From: Sweltsa coloradensis
Taxonomy: Eukaryota > Arthropoda > Insecta > Plecoptera > Chloroperlidae
Length of the DNA stretch: 64,000 nucleotides
Reading direction: 5' to 3'
Assembly (NCBI GenBank): GCA_024449915.1
Contig: JAMZAV010002043.1
Coordinates: forward strand, 1 to 64,000
Part shown: positions 22,759-32,264 of the stretch, one piece after another
Numbering within the stretch: position 1 is the first letter of the stretch
How the letters are laid out: the number at the start of each line of letters is the position of its first letter
Position numbers and translations under genes: made by a program
The notes under the pieces: generated by a model
What the model was told of the DNA's origin: nothing
Databases searched by the model: none
What the model saw: only the letters and a program-made list of their open reading frames with translations

Positions 22759-22953
22759 ATATCCATGTCCTACGTTCCTATCCAGTGTATTGACGATTGC
22801 GTGGATGATGCAGGACTACTTTTGGAATCAATGTCAAGCCATTGTACAAGTATGCCTTTGTGTACAGTCCAGCAACCGACGCCTGTCTTATCTCTGCCGA
22901 GTGCAGACTATTTTATCGCGACTCGTGATAATGACTACGTTTCTCGAGTGTGA
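22759..22953 (+). CDS. Possible terminal exon, unrecognised
   Basis: A pyrimidine-rich stretch CTCCTATCTCATCCATTCAG ends in a good acceptor at 22,758. It is followed by 64 open codons and a TGA at 22,951. The peptide includes CIDDCVDDAGLLLESM and ends DNDYVSRV, whose last residues S-R-V would suit a class I PDZ ligand. Base composition is less AT-rich than the neighbours. AATAAA occurs at 23,157, about 200 bases downstream. No family is recognised, and a second overlapping frame is open too, so this could be chance. The upstream exon would lie to the left and was not found. Confidence 0.32.
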   Translation: MSMSYVPIQCIDDCVDDAGLLLESMSSHCTSMPLCTVQQPTPVLSLPSADYFIATRDNDYVSRV

Positions 22954-23374
22954 TGAATGTTTCACTTCCTGCGCGTCCTGGTTGAAACTGCTATAGGTGT
23001 ATACATTTCAATTCGGCGCAGAGCAATGAATAATAAGATGCATGTAATATAAATTGTAGTATTATTATTTTAAAAAATTATTATAGACAAGCTAGGTTCG
23101 GTTTGAGTAAGCCTAGCTTTTATCTTTAAGAGTGAAAACACTATAGTAACCTGCAGAATAAATAAAAAAGGAAGACGATTTGTCCCTATTTGCAGAAAAC
23201 ATCAATGCAGAAAGAAAGAACTGTTTTCGTGGCCTATTGCTTTGAGCAATAAAAGAAGACAATGAGACATGTTTGACGGCAGGATATCAATCCATGGGGG
23301 GGGGAGGAGAAGTCACATGCTCTTATTTAAACAGACGATAAATAAATAAAAACAATATAAATAATCAAAATTAT

Positions 23375-23461
23375 TTGTTTGAGACATTTCGCCGCGTCGA
23401 ATATATTTTATTATGCTGACGTTTCAGCCCAAGCTGTGTAGGCTTTCCTCAGAACAAACAA
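23375..23461 (-). ncRNA. Hammerhead-ribozyme-like motif of a Penelope-like element
   Basis: On the minus strand the order is TTGTTT, CTGAGGA (core box 1), stem AGCC...GGCT, GAAA (core box 2) and CGTC, with AAACAA further downstream able to pair with TTGTTT. CTGANGA, a short GGCT/AGCC-type stem and GAAACGTC form the known signature of the minimal type I hammerheads carried in the terminal repeats of Penelope-like retroelements; the self-complementary ACGT can form stem III in a dimer. Core residues are intact by eye, although one extra A precedes the inner stem. No reverse transcriptase lies next to it, so this is a solitary terminal fragment. Confidence 0.6.
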
Positions 23462-23626
23462 GTAATTAAAGTACAAAACTTTCAAAAATATAAACAAACC
23501 ATTACAAGGAACTGGTATGAAAACAATACAAAATAAACAACAAAAAACAGCCAGTAACCATGCCTACACTATAGGTTCGTGCCTTCTATAACGTAGCATC
23601 ATGGCGAAATAGCCCGATCATTTAGA

Positions 23627-23918
23627 CTACGAAAACGCCAAAGTCGTTGTTAGACGAGTGAGCGAGTCATGTGTTGAGTAAACCCGGAAACATTCCCTAC
23701 CTAAGGCTGGACCAAGCATGGGTCTTTCATCTCTATAGCCTATATCATAACCTAGAGTGGCGCATTATGACCTTACAGTTGACGCGCCCTTACACCAACT
23801 AAACTCAAAACTCTATCATTTATTACCTTATATAACAATCAAATTAAATGCAAATGTTCCCGGGTACTCAACACACGACTCGCTCACTCGTCTAACAACG
23901 ACTCTGGCGTTTTCCTAG
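23627..23918. mobile_element. Foldback element with CTAG-type ends
   Basis: The arms 23,627-23,693 and 23,854-23,918 are inverted repeats of about 65 bp, both containing GTCGTTGTTAGACGAGTGAG (one as its complement). The right end finishes GGCGTTTTCCTAG, matching the 3' tail CGTTTTCCTAG of the Helentron-like elements in this window. The interior contains a copy of the dispersed GGGCGCG repeat. It may be a Helentron relative with a duplicated, inverted terminus. Confidence 0.65.
23711..23793 (-). repeat. Dispersed repeat, GGGCGCG-ended, copy 2
   Basis: The plus strand shows GGCTGGACCAAGC, then GAGTGGCGCATTATGACC, then GTTGACGCGCCCTT. This is the reverse complement of the motif order in copy 1 at 1,188-1,276. 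It lies inside the foldback element at 23,627-23,918. Confidence 0.55.
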
Positions 23919-24869
23919 TCCACAGTCGGCTAAGACACCTATTATACCGGGAATGTGGGAGACCCAGGTTCAAACAACGGTCAGGCTAGATTTTTTTATT
24001 ACTGGATTATTTTATTATTTCTGGAAAATTATAAAGGTGCAAGATTCGATGCACCTTGGTCACCGCCTACATTCAAAATATGTCTCGATAATTTTTTTTT
24101 TACAAATAAAAGCATTGTCGTTAAATTGATTCCTACTCATTTGAAGCCTTGTTTCAAAGTATTATATTTTCTTGTTCGATGAGCGAAGCGAAGACCAATT
24201 TCACTGACTCCCCAAAAAATTAGCTCGGTTGTTATTTTTTTTCTTCTTTTTCTGTGTGTTCGCTCTCTACCGGGCAAACTGCATTATGCGATCTTGATGA
24301 AAATTGGAAGGAACCTTCGAAATCTCTGTACTTTTAGACCTGCTTCGTTTTTGGGTACAATCGAAGAAATATTTCTCGTGAATATCGTACTTTAACGATT
24401 TTTGATATTTTTAGTGCTATATTTTCGTGACATTTGGGCCGATTCTGACCAAACGGGTGGGGCTACAAGGTTCATATTTTACATGGATATTAAGGTTATG
24501 GTGATGTAGTACCTTTTGAAAGAAAAAGTTGGAAAAGTTTGCCAGAATCCAGAGAAATAAAGGTTTTAATATAATTTTTTTGAGGTATATAAGTAGAGTG
24601 TATGGCACTTGGTAACAAAACAATATGGCGGCCAAGATAGCTGTTTTTTTCAAGTTTGGGGGTGTGGGGTTGATTCCCCCACCCCTTCTTCATCCCCTCC
24701 CTTCCCCCTCCCTTCTACCCCTCCCAAAATGCAAGAAGTTCTAGGGACATATGTAAACTAGGCACCCCCCACCCTTTTCTCTCGTCACACAAGAGTGAGA
24801 CCATTGTAACCTAACCACCCCCCTTGACATATTTAACACAATGGGATAAACATAATGGGACGGAATCAT

Positions 24870-26300
24870 TTTATTTTATAAGCTGTAGAGCATCACATCC
24901 TTCCTCGACAAAGGTTTCGTAGTGACTGGTAGATTCTTGCTAAAGTTGGGTATGACCCCCTCTTCCAGGAGAAAGCAGCGCCGTGATTGGCTAACACCTA
25001 TGAGCCCCGCCCCCCACCCCTCACACCAGGCCTTGGGGCAACTCAGCAAAAATTGTTGTCTGAACTCAAATATACAAAAGCCCTTTATAAACATTTGAAA
25101 ATATCTAGTTCTTTTGATTATTGGAATGCTCTACATGACCTAGCCCTTCAATTACCTATAAATCACCCCTATTCAGGGTTCTATCCCAGCATAACTATCT
25201 GTGGAATGCTTTTAGCTAACATTACAGGCATCAATTTACTTTGAATATATTTGCCCTCCTGAGTTTTAAATGCTTTTAGTAAATTCCTTACATACTGCTT
25301 AAAAAATTTCCCCCATGTCGAAAACATAAATTATAGCCTACAAGCACTGTGTCAAATCAGTCAAGGAATGCTTCAGTCCAATTTCCCCTGTTTCTTCAGT
25401 TTTTCAATGCTACACATCAGCCAAAAGTACATCAATCTTTTTTCCAACATATATGTATTACATTTTTTTTGGGCAAAAACTAGAAGAGAAAACTATTCCT
25501 ACATGGCATACAAGTTTTTTACTGTATAGAAAAACCCATCCCTATTGTGCCCTCTCTGCCCCTACCATAAAAATGTAAAATAGCCATTACGATTTTCTAC
25601 AAAGTTTATTACTGTATAAAAAATTCATCCCTATTGTGTACTCTTACCTGACCATAAAAAATGTTAATAGCCATTGCCGATTTCTACATGTTTATGGTTT
25701 TTTAGAAAGTGTGCACCTTATTACCCCAGGGGTCTCTTTAGAAATACCCTAACTAAGTGTTCTATTCATGGGGGGTAGCATTGTTGCTTGACACCTTCAT
25801 GTTTTTAGTTTTCGATGCTATATTAAAATATGAGAATCAATTATGCCCAGGACAAGGTAAGGTGTTTTCACATTCCAGACACCAACAGAGATGTACACTT
25901 CTCTCTCAAAACATAATAGTGTAGGACTTATAAAATTTATCTTTTTGCGTTTCTTAAAATTATCACTGTTGACACACTGAAGAATATGGGACCAATAAAT
26001 TCATTGCAATGTAAGACATCACATTCCGGGACACTGCACAAAATAAGATTAAGGGCTAAATAAAAGCATTTTGTGGAGTTTCTCACATCCATTCACTGTC
26101 CACATAATTTTTTCAGATTCCAAGCTAAACAAAAAAAATACAATTGAAGTATTGTGCCCTATGGAAAAACAGTGACCCAACTTTCATCAGGTGTATTACA
26201 AGATTTTTCATGCCCAAAACTTGTCAGTTGGTGCCCTTAGGCAAAACGCAGGTGGAGGGGGGGGTAGCATCTTCTTCAAACTTCTTGACCGTTTCTGCCC
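24870..26300. other. Outer part of the left arm, no clear gene
   Basis: A frame at 24,987-25,244 (+) contains NTYEPRPPPLTPGLG; its mirror lies within 36,610-36,983 (-). The shared residues flank a G/C-rich segment, and neither copy keeps one frame throughout. It could be a third small gene or non-coding sequence; I do not claim it. The rest of this interval holds nothing I can identify. Confidence 0.35.
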
Positions 26301-26345
26301 TTCGGCTATTTCAAAAGGGGGGGGTAGGGGAGGGTATTGAGCCCC

Positions 26346-26382
26346 TATAAAACCTGAGCACTCTGCTGAAAATTTTATCAGT
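26346..26382 (+). promoter_or_regulatory. TATA box and TCAGT initiator for gene 2, left arm
   Basis: TATAAAA at 26,346-26,352 is followed by TCAGT at 26,378-26,382. The A of TCAGT is 34 bases from the start of the TATA box, the spacing of a metazoan core promoter, and the ATG of gene 2 begins 45 bases further on. The TATA box is mirrored intact near 35,476-35,483. Confidence 0.6.
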
Positions 26383-26426
26383 CATTGGCAAAAGGGCAAT
26401 CTACGTTTATATATTTCGTCATCAAC

Positions 26427-26836
26427 ATGGATCAAGCGAGTACAATTCTGCTGCTTCTGCTGCCAATACTCCGTCTGCTTTCTCTCAACGAGGAACATCT
26501 CCCAATGTACGGGCAAGTTTTGCTCAAGAGTGTATTCTTTCTAAATGGTCGCTGCACGAAGATGCTGATAACTGGATTGCATATGCAGGACGGCTTCCAA
26601 CCGTTTGTGCAAATCCAGGGTTTAATGGTAAAGGAATACGTCTAAATATCAGCGAGTGGACACTGCTGGTTCACGAAATGGAAATCTCAACACATACATC
26701 TTTAATGGGGGAGACCACCGCAGACTGTGTCACAGAGAGAAAGATTGGTCAGTGCACTTTGTTTTTTTATAATAATCATGGCAATATCGTGCTTGGACTT
26801 AAATCTACGAGTGAAGGTGGTACCTTGGTGAAGTGA
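26427..26836 (+). pseudogene. Palindromic-element gene 2, left copy (PC4-like?)
   Basis: The start at 26,427 was chosen because it follows a TATA box and initiator and is conserved in both arms (MDQASTILLLL here). The frame shifts near 26,560-26,645 and the coding signal continues in another frame to TGA at 26,834. Its 410-bp span equals that of the mirror copy. The most conserved part reads GKGIRLNISEWTLLV just after a segment FQPFVQIQ. A beta-rich stretch ending in a G-K-x-I-x-L-x-x-x-x-W pattern recalls the PC4/Sub1 single-stranded-DNA-binding domain, but this is a weak resemblance from memory. The late part contains TLFFYNNHGNIVLGL. The function is unknown; if PC4-like, it would bind single-stranded DNA during replication or transcription. 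Confidence 0.5.
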
Positions 26837-26839
26837 CGT

Positions 26840-27640
26840 GCCGTAATTTGGTTTAAATATTCACAAAGTGTGATTTATTTTACTTAACTTGAAAAGTGTT
26901 ATCCAGAGATGAGAGAATGGTATTTTACTTCCTCTTGCAAATTAGAGATAAAATATCATAGTAAAGTGTCCGTACATGGAGAAGGGGACAGAAGAACTAC
27001 ATGTTTTTGTAAAAAAACTATGTTAATGTATTCGACACGAAGAAAGGTTTATAAGTGAAAACTTGGAGAGGATTGTGTACGAGTTTGGTACAGCATTTAT
27101 ATGTTCAGAGATTGAACTTATAAGTAGGGATTTCTATTATATGATGATGTAAACTCTCTCTTTTTTGATTCCATATGTGTATTGATGTTGTTGTAAAAAA
27201 TTTACTAGAACCTTGTAGTATTTTAAAACGAGATTTAAGCGTGGACTATTAAATTTATTACCCCTAGGACTTCCAAATCCCATATCCTTCACAATCACAT
27301 AATCCCTTTGTGCTAGTCTCAATATAAAATATGTATGGTGACGTCAATCAAGCTGGTAGTGGGACATTTGCAAGTCTCATCAGGTTTGCATGACGGCATC
27401 ATCATACCTTGAACGACTTGACACATATAGTTATTATTATTTTAATAAATATATAAATATAAATAAATTATTAGACTTGAAAAAGCTAGCAAACTAGTAT
27501 TAAATAATATTTTTGCATATACTAATAATTATAAACCGTTAATGTCATAACATCTTATTAATTACTAGACACCATGACACATGGTTTAAAGATGACAAAA
27601 AAAAAAAAGAATTTGGATGGGAAAATAATTTTAAATGAAT
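26840..27640. other. Left-arm spacer between gene 2 and the array
   Basis: AT-rich sequence mirrored at 34,170-34,990. No frame persists in both arms. The minus-strand frame at 27,137-27,322 has no supporting counterpart in the right arm. Confidence 0.5.
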
Positions 27641-29540
27641 GCCTAGATATTCTTTTGAAAATTTCCTGCAATGAAGGGAAATACTTAAAGTTTAACCAGG
27701 TTCTTATATAGGTACTCAGTAGAGAAAATGCGTGAAAATAATTTAAAGATATTCCTGTATGTGTAAGTATTTCATGAGTTGTTAAAGTAATTTTTTAAAA
27801 TGAAATTAATTAATTTTTGTTATTCTGTGTCTTTAAGGCAACCTAAATGTAAAGGCAGAGCTTTGTTTTAAAAAAATAAAGTTGTACTACTATGTGGCAA
27901 TTGCTGGAATATGTTAAAATTTTACAAGTTCTTATACTTTGTAAAGAAAATGTGTGCAAATAAGTTAAATTTCCTTAATGTGTAAAGTATTTCTTTAGCT
28001 AATTTGTTGCAATTGACGGAAAATGTTTTAAAAAATTTACCAATTTTTCTTTACTTTGCAAAGAAAATATGTGCAAATAAGTTTAAAATTTTAAAATGTA
28101 TGAAAGTGTTAAAACATTTACCAAGTTATTACACTCTGTAGAGAAAATGCGTGCAAATAAGTAAAATATTCCTGCATGTGAGAGTATTACTTTAGAAAAT
28201 TTTCTGCAATGAAGGAAAATGCTAAAAGATTTACCAATTTCTTTTCTTTGCAAAGAAAACGTGAGCAAATAAGTTAAATTTTCTTTCATGTGTAAGTATT
28301 TCTTTAGCTAATTTGTTGCAATTGAAAAAAAATTTTTAAATTTACCAACTTTTTCATACTTTGCAAAGAAAATGTGTGCTAATAATTTTAAATTTAAAAT
28401 TTTAAAGGAAAATGTTAAAAGATTTAACCTTTGTTATCACACTCTGTAGAGAAAATGCGTGCAAACAAGTAAAATATTCCTGCATGTGAGAGTAATTTTT
28501 CAGAAAATGTTCTGAAATGAAGAAAAATGTGAAAAGATTTGCCAATTTCTTTTTGTTTGTAAAGAAAATGGAGCAAATAAGTAAAATTTTCCTCAATGAG
28601 TATGTATTTTTAGAAAATTTCCGCAAAGAAGGAAAATATTCAAAGTTTTACCAAGTTCTTATACTCTGTAGAGAAAATGGGGTGCAGATAAAGTTCGATA
28701 TTCCTGCATGTGTAAGATTTCAATAGTTTATTTTTTGCATGTGAAGGAAAATGTTAAAACTTTTCCCAAGTTATCACAATCTGTAGAGAAAATAAGTTAA
28801 TATTCCTGCAGGGTGTGAGTATTCCATTAGATATAATTTCCTGCAATGAAGGAAAATGTTAAAATTTTTTACCAAGTTCTTTTACTTGTAAAGAAAATGT
28901 GTGAAAATAAGTTTAAATTTGCTTTTTGAAGGAAAATGTTAAAACATTTCCCAAAGTTATCACACTGTAGAGAAAATGCGTGCAATTAAGTTTAACATTC
29001 CTGCATGTGAAATTTAAATTTTAGATAATTTGTTGCAATGAAGGAAGTTTTATCTCCCAAAGTTTCAAATTGTTACTTCTTAGTAAAGTAAATGAGTATA
29101 AAACAGTTAAGTTTTGCTGCATGTGTGTACATTCCTTCCGTTAATTTGTTGCAATGCGAGAAAATTTTTAAAGTTTTACCTTACAAAGTTTCAAGTTCTC
29201 ACTACTTGTTGAAGAAAATAAGGGTAAAACAGTTAAGTTTTCTTCCATGTGTGCTTATTTTTATTTTTTTTTAGTTTTTTCTAAGTATCACCCTAATAAA
29301 TGTTAGGTTTTTAATAATTTGGAAAAGGGACAATGTGTGCAAAACTGTTTTATTTTGCTTGCAAGTGCGTTCATTTTTTTATGAAATTTCTTGTTATGGG
29401 AGAAAATGTTACAAGTATTACATTAAAAACCCAATTTTTTAATTTTTTTTTTTTACTTAGTACAGAAAATGTGTGCAATACAGTTTAGTTTTCCTGCATG
29501 TGTGTTTATTTCTTTAGTTATTTGTTGCAACGGGTGGAAA
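27640..29540. repeat. Short tandem-unit array, left arm
   Basis: About sixteen units recur at intervals of 80-115 bp. They are recognised by AAAGAAAATGTGTGCAAATA or AGAGAAAATGCGTGCAAATA, followed by TTCCTGCATGTG, TTTGTTGCAATGAAGG and GAAAATGTTAAAA. Units are diverged, and two alternating types (AAAGAAAATGTG and AGAGAAAATGCG) suggest a higher-order dimer. The array separates genes 1 and 2. Frames inside it (such as 28,083-28,289) are artefacts of the repeat. Confidence 0.85.
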
Positions 29541-29885
29541 AAATAAAAGTTAAATACTCACACACCTAAACGTACACGATTTGTCAAAATTGTCTTCACA
29601 TTTTAATTAATCACGAATACGTACGCACACTCTCTGCAAAAACACACAAAGAAATAAAATTGAGAAAACAAACACAATTCCCCTTTTCTTGTTTTCTACT
29701 TGAATGATTGAATACTTCTACAAATTCTTGATGTCTGGTTAACACACACCTTTAATCTTAACATTATTAATACAAAAATACACCTATGAAACGGGGTACT
29801 GGGAGACCACAGAAAGTGAACAGAAGATTAATAAAAGCACAGAATTTTAACATTAAACATTTGTTTATTAAGCATATCTAATAGT

Positions 29886-30671
29886 TTACAATGATTCACG
29901 TTGAAGACATGCTCGTTTAGTAAGAGTCATTTTTGTTACCATTTTCAATAAGTTTTCCCGCTTCAAGGCGGCTTTCTCTTGATACTTCATTTTAGTTGTT
30001 TTACCTTCCACAGTTAGATAGTAAGCTTTTCTTTTAAATTAGCTTTTTGAAGCTTTTTAATTCCATTGGCACCTCTAGCACATTGGCAATTCTCATGATT
30101 GTGAAGTGCATTACTCTTAAAGCCAAGCATTTCAAGATTTAATAATGAACCAGTCAACTTGATATTTGATCTCGAACATCAACACACTCTTGCCTCTTGG
30201 ATGTAGCCATTCCTTTTTCCATACAGTCGGCAATAATGAGTATGAGGAGCCCCCATTAATCCGTCTCGTCCACGCGGGGTTTTAATTTCTTACCATCAGC
30301 ACAACAAATGTAGCGTAATACTCCAACAGCATGATCCAAACACAGGATTTTTTGAAAGTAGTCTTAGAATCAATTTCTGTTTAGCTCGTTGAAGACTTTT
30401 TTTATATCCAGCAACCGTACTACCTTTTAAGCAATTAAGCATGTAAATGTTCGTGAGCACTTGAACCATCTTTTCAACGACCATGTGGCATCTACAGATT
30501 GAATACCATTTAAGGAAGGTTCAGCGACTAAAAATAGCAAAGTCGATTCAGCGGTAATAAGTGAAACCCATTGTTTTACCTCCTTGCTCGTGTAATCAAC
30601 ACCTATCTGAGCTGGGGAAACTTCAGATATTTTGAACTGCTTCAGGAGGCGTAGTAAGTGGTTTTGTCCAT
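29886..30671 (-). pseudogene. Palindromic-element gene 1, left copy, unrecognised
   Basis: This copy reads outward from the palindrome centre. The ATG at 30,671 lies about 50 bases after a TATA-like TATATAAA and is preserved in both arms. About 262 codons follow, broken by several frameshifts: one frame gives VDYTSKEVKQWVSLITAEST and FLVAEPSLNGIQSVDATWS, the next TVAGYKKSLQRAKQKLILRL. The last third includes GSLLNLEMLGF, then HNHENCQCARGANGIKKL and a lysine-rich, probably helical tail ending near TAA at 29,886. Cys/His clusters (HTHYC, CQC) suggest metal binding. I recognise no family and assign no function. Shifts fall at different places from the right copy, so they may be sequencing errors. 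Confidence 0.55.
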
Positions 30672-30716
30672 GGTAAAGAAGGAAGTAGATGGTGAAGTTC
30701 TCTCTGGACACTCCAT

Positions 30717-30727
30717 TTATATATTAT
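30717..30727 (-). promoter_or_regulatory. TATA-like box for gene 1, left arm
   Basis: The minus strand reads TAATATATAAATGG about 50 bases upstream of the gene 1 start codon. The mirrored copy at 31,073-31,086 is identical, which supports a functional core promoter. No clear initiator is seen. Confidence 0.45.
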
Positions 30728-30888
30728 CTGTTAGATACAAGAACAGGAATGCGCATGCGCATGCGATGCACTTGACTTCACGGTATTTTAGAAAATTTGA
30801 TTTTTATACAAGTGGTTGCATCCCTTTTGAAGGCTCATGATCACAAAAAAATTACTTTTCGAAGTTACAAAAGCCTCATTCGCATGAA

Positions 30889-30924
30889 CTTTAATTTCAT
30901 GGAATGTAAGTGGGAGTTCGAATG
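30889..30924. other. Spacer at the centre of the 12.6-kb palindrome
   Basis: About 36 bases, ATGAACTTTAATTTCATGGA and following, are not mirrored. They separate two arms that match up to CCTCATTCG/CGAATGAGG. A spacer this short between 6.3-kb arms could extrude as a cruciform, or mark the junction of a head-to-head dimer of a linear element. The spacer itself contains a smaller CATGAA...TTCATG inverted repeat. Confidence 0.7.
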
Positions 30925-31072
30925 AGGTTTTCTTTAACTTCGGAAAAGTAATTTGTTGTGATCATGAGCCTTCAAAAGTATGCAACCACTTGTATAAAAA
31001 TCAATTGTCTAAAATACCGTGAAGTCAAGTGCATCGCATGCGCATGGCATTCCTGTTCTTGTATCTAACAGA

Positions 31073-31086
31073 TAATATATAAATGG
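31073..31086 (+). promoter_or_regulatory. TATA-like box for gene 1, right arm
   Basis: AATATATAAATGG lies about 50 bases upstream of the ATG at 31,130 and is identical to the mirrored copy in the left arm. Confidence 0.45.
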
Positions 31087-31129
31087 AGTGTCCAGAGAGA
31101 ATTTAAACCAGTCTACTTCCTTCTTTACC

Positions 31130-31926
31130 ATGGACAATACCACTTACTACGCGCTCCTGAAGCAGTTCAAAATATCTGAAGTTTCCCCAGCTCAGTAGGT
31201 GTTGATTACACGAGCAAGGAGGTAAATCAATGGTTTCACTTTTTAGCCGCGAATCAGACTTTGCTATTTAGTCGCTGAACCTTCCATTAAATGGTATTCA
31301 ATCTGTAGATGCCACATGGTCGTTGAAAAAGATGGTTCAAGTGCCACGAACTTTTACATGCTTTAATTAGTTTAAAAAAGGTAGTACGTTGCTGGATAAA
31401 AAAAAACGTCTTAAAACGAGCTAAACAGAAATTGAATTCTAAGACTACTTTCAAAAAAATCCTGTTTTTGGGATCATGCGTTGGAGTATTACGCTACATT
31501 TGTTGTGTGATGGTAAGAAATTAACCCAGCGTGGACGAGACGGATTAATGGGAGCTCCTCATACTCATTATTGCCGTACTGTATGGAACAAGGAATGGCT
31601 ACATCCAAGAGGCAGAGAGTGTGTTGATGTTCGAGATCAAAATCAAAATTTGACTGGTTCATTATTAAATCTTGAAATGCTTGGGCTTTAAGAGTAATGC
31701 ACTTCACAATCATGAGAATTTCCCAATGTGCTAGAGGTGCCAATGGAATTAAAAAGCTTCAAGAAGCTAATTTGAAAAAAAAAAGCTTACTATCTAACTG
31801 GGAAGGTAAATCAACTAAAAAAGAAAATATCAAGAGAAAGCCGCCTTGAAGCGAAGACTTTTTGAAGATGTAACAAAAATGACTCTTACTAAAAAAGAGC
31901 ATGTCTTCAACGTGAATCAATTGTAA
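31130..31926 (+). pseudogene. Palindromic-element gene 1, right copy, unrecognised
   Basis: This is the mirror of the left copy. It starts MDNTTYYALLKQFKISEVSP and meets a stop after about 19 codons, where the left copy carries one more base that keeps the frame open. A second open stretch (31,476-31,691) gives GRDGLMGAPHTHYCRTVWN and LTGSLLNLEMLGL. The end is a TAA at 31,924. The span of 797 bp against 786 bp in the left copy reflects small indels. Comparing the arms is the only evidence that the frame was once coding; alone, this copy would not be called. Function is unknown. Confidence 0.5.
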
Positions 31927-32264
31927 AAACTATTAGATATGCTTTTAAAAAACAAAATGTTTTAAAGTTAAAACTCTGTGCTTTATTAATCTTCTGTTTA
32001 CTGCGTGGTCTCCCAGTACACGTTCATAGGTGTATTATGTATTAATAATGTTAAGATAATGGTGTGTGTTAACCAGACATCAAGAACTTGTAGAAGATTC
32101 AATCATTCAAGTAGAAACAAGAAAGGAGGGAAATTTTGTTTTCTCAATTTTATTTCTTTGTGTGTTGTGCAGAGAGTGTGCGTACGTATTCGTGATTAAT
32201 TAAAGTGTGAAGACAATTTTGACAACTCGTGTACGTTTAGATGTGTGAGTATTTAACTTTTATT

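Noticed and set aside
28083..29274. Several 60-74-codon frames on both strands
   Set aside because: They are translations of the short tandem units in the left arm of the palindromic element.
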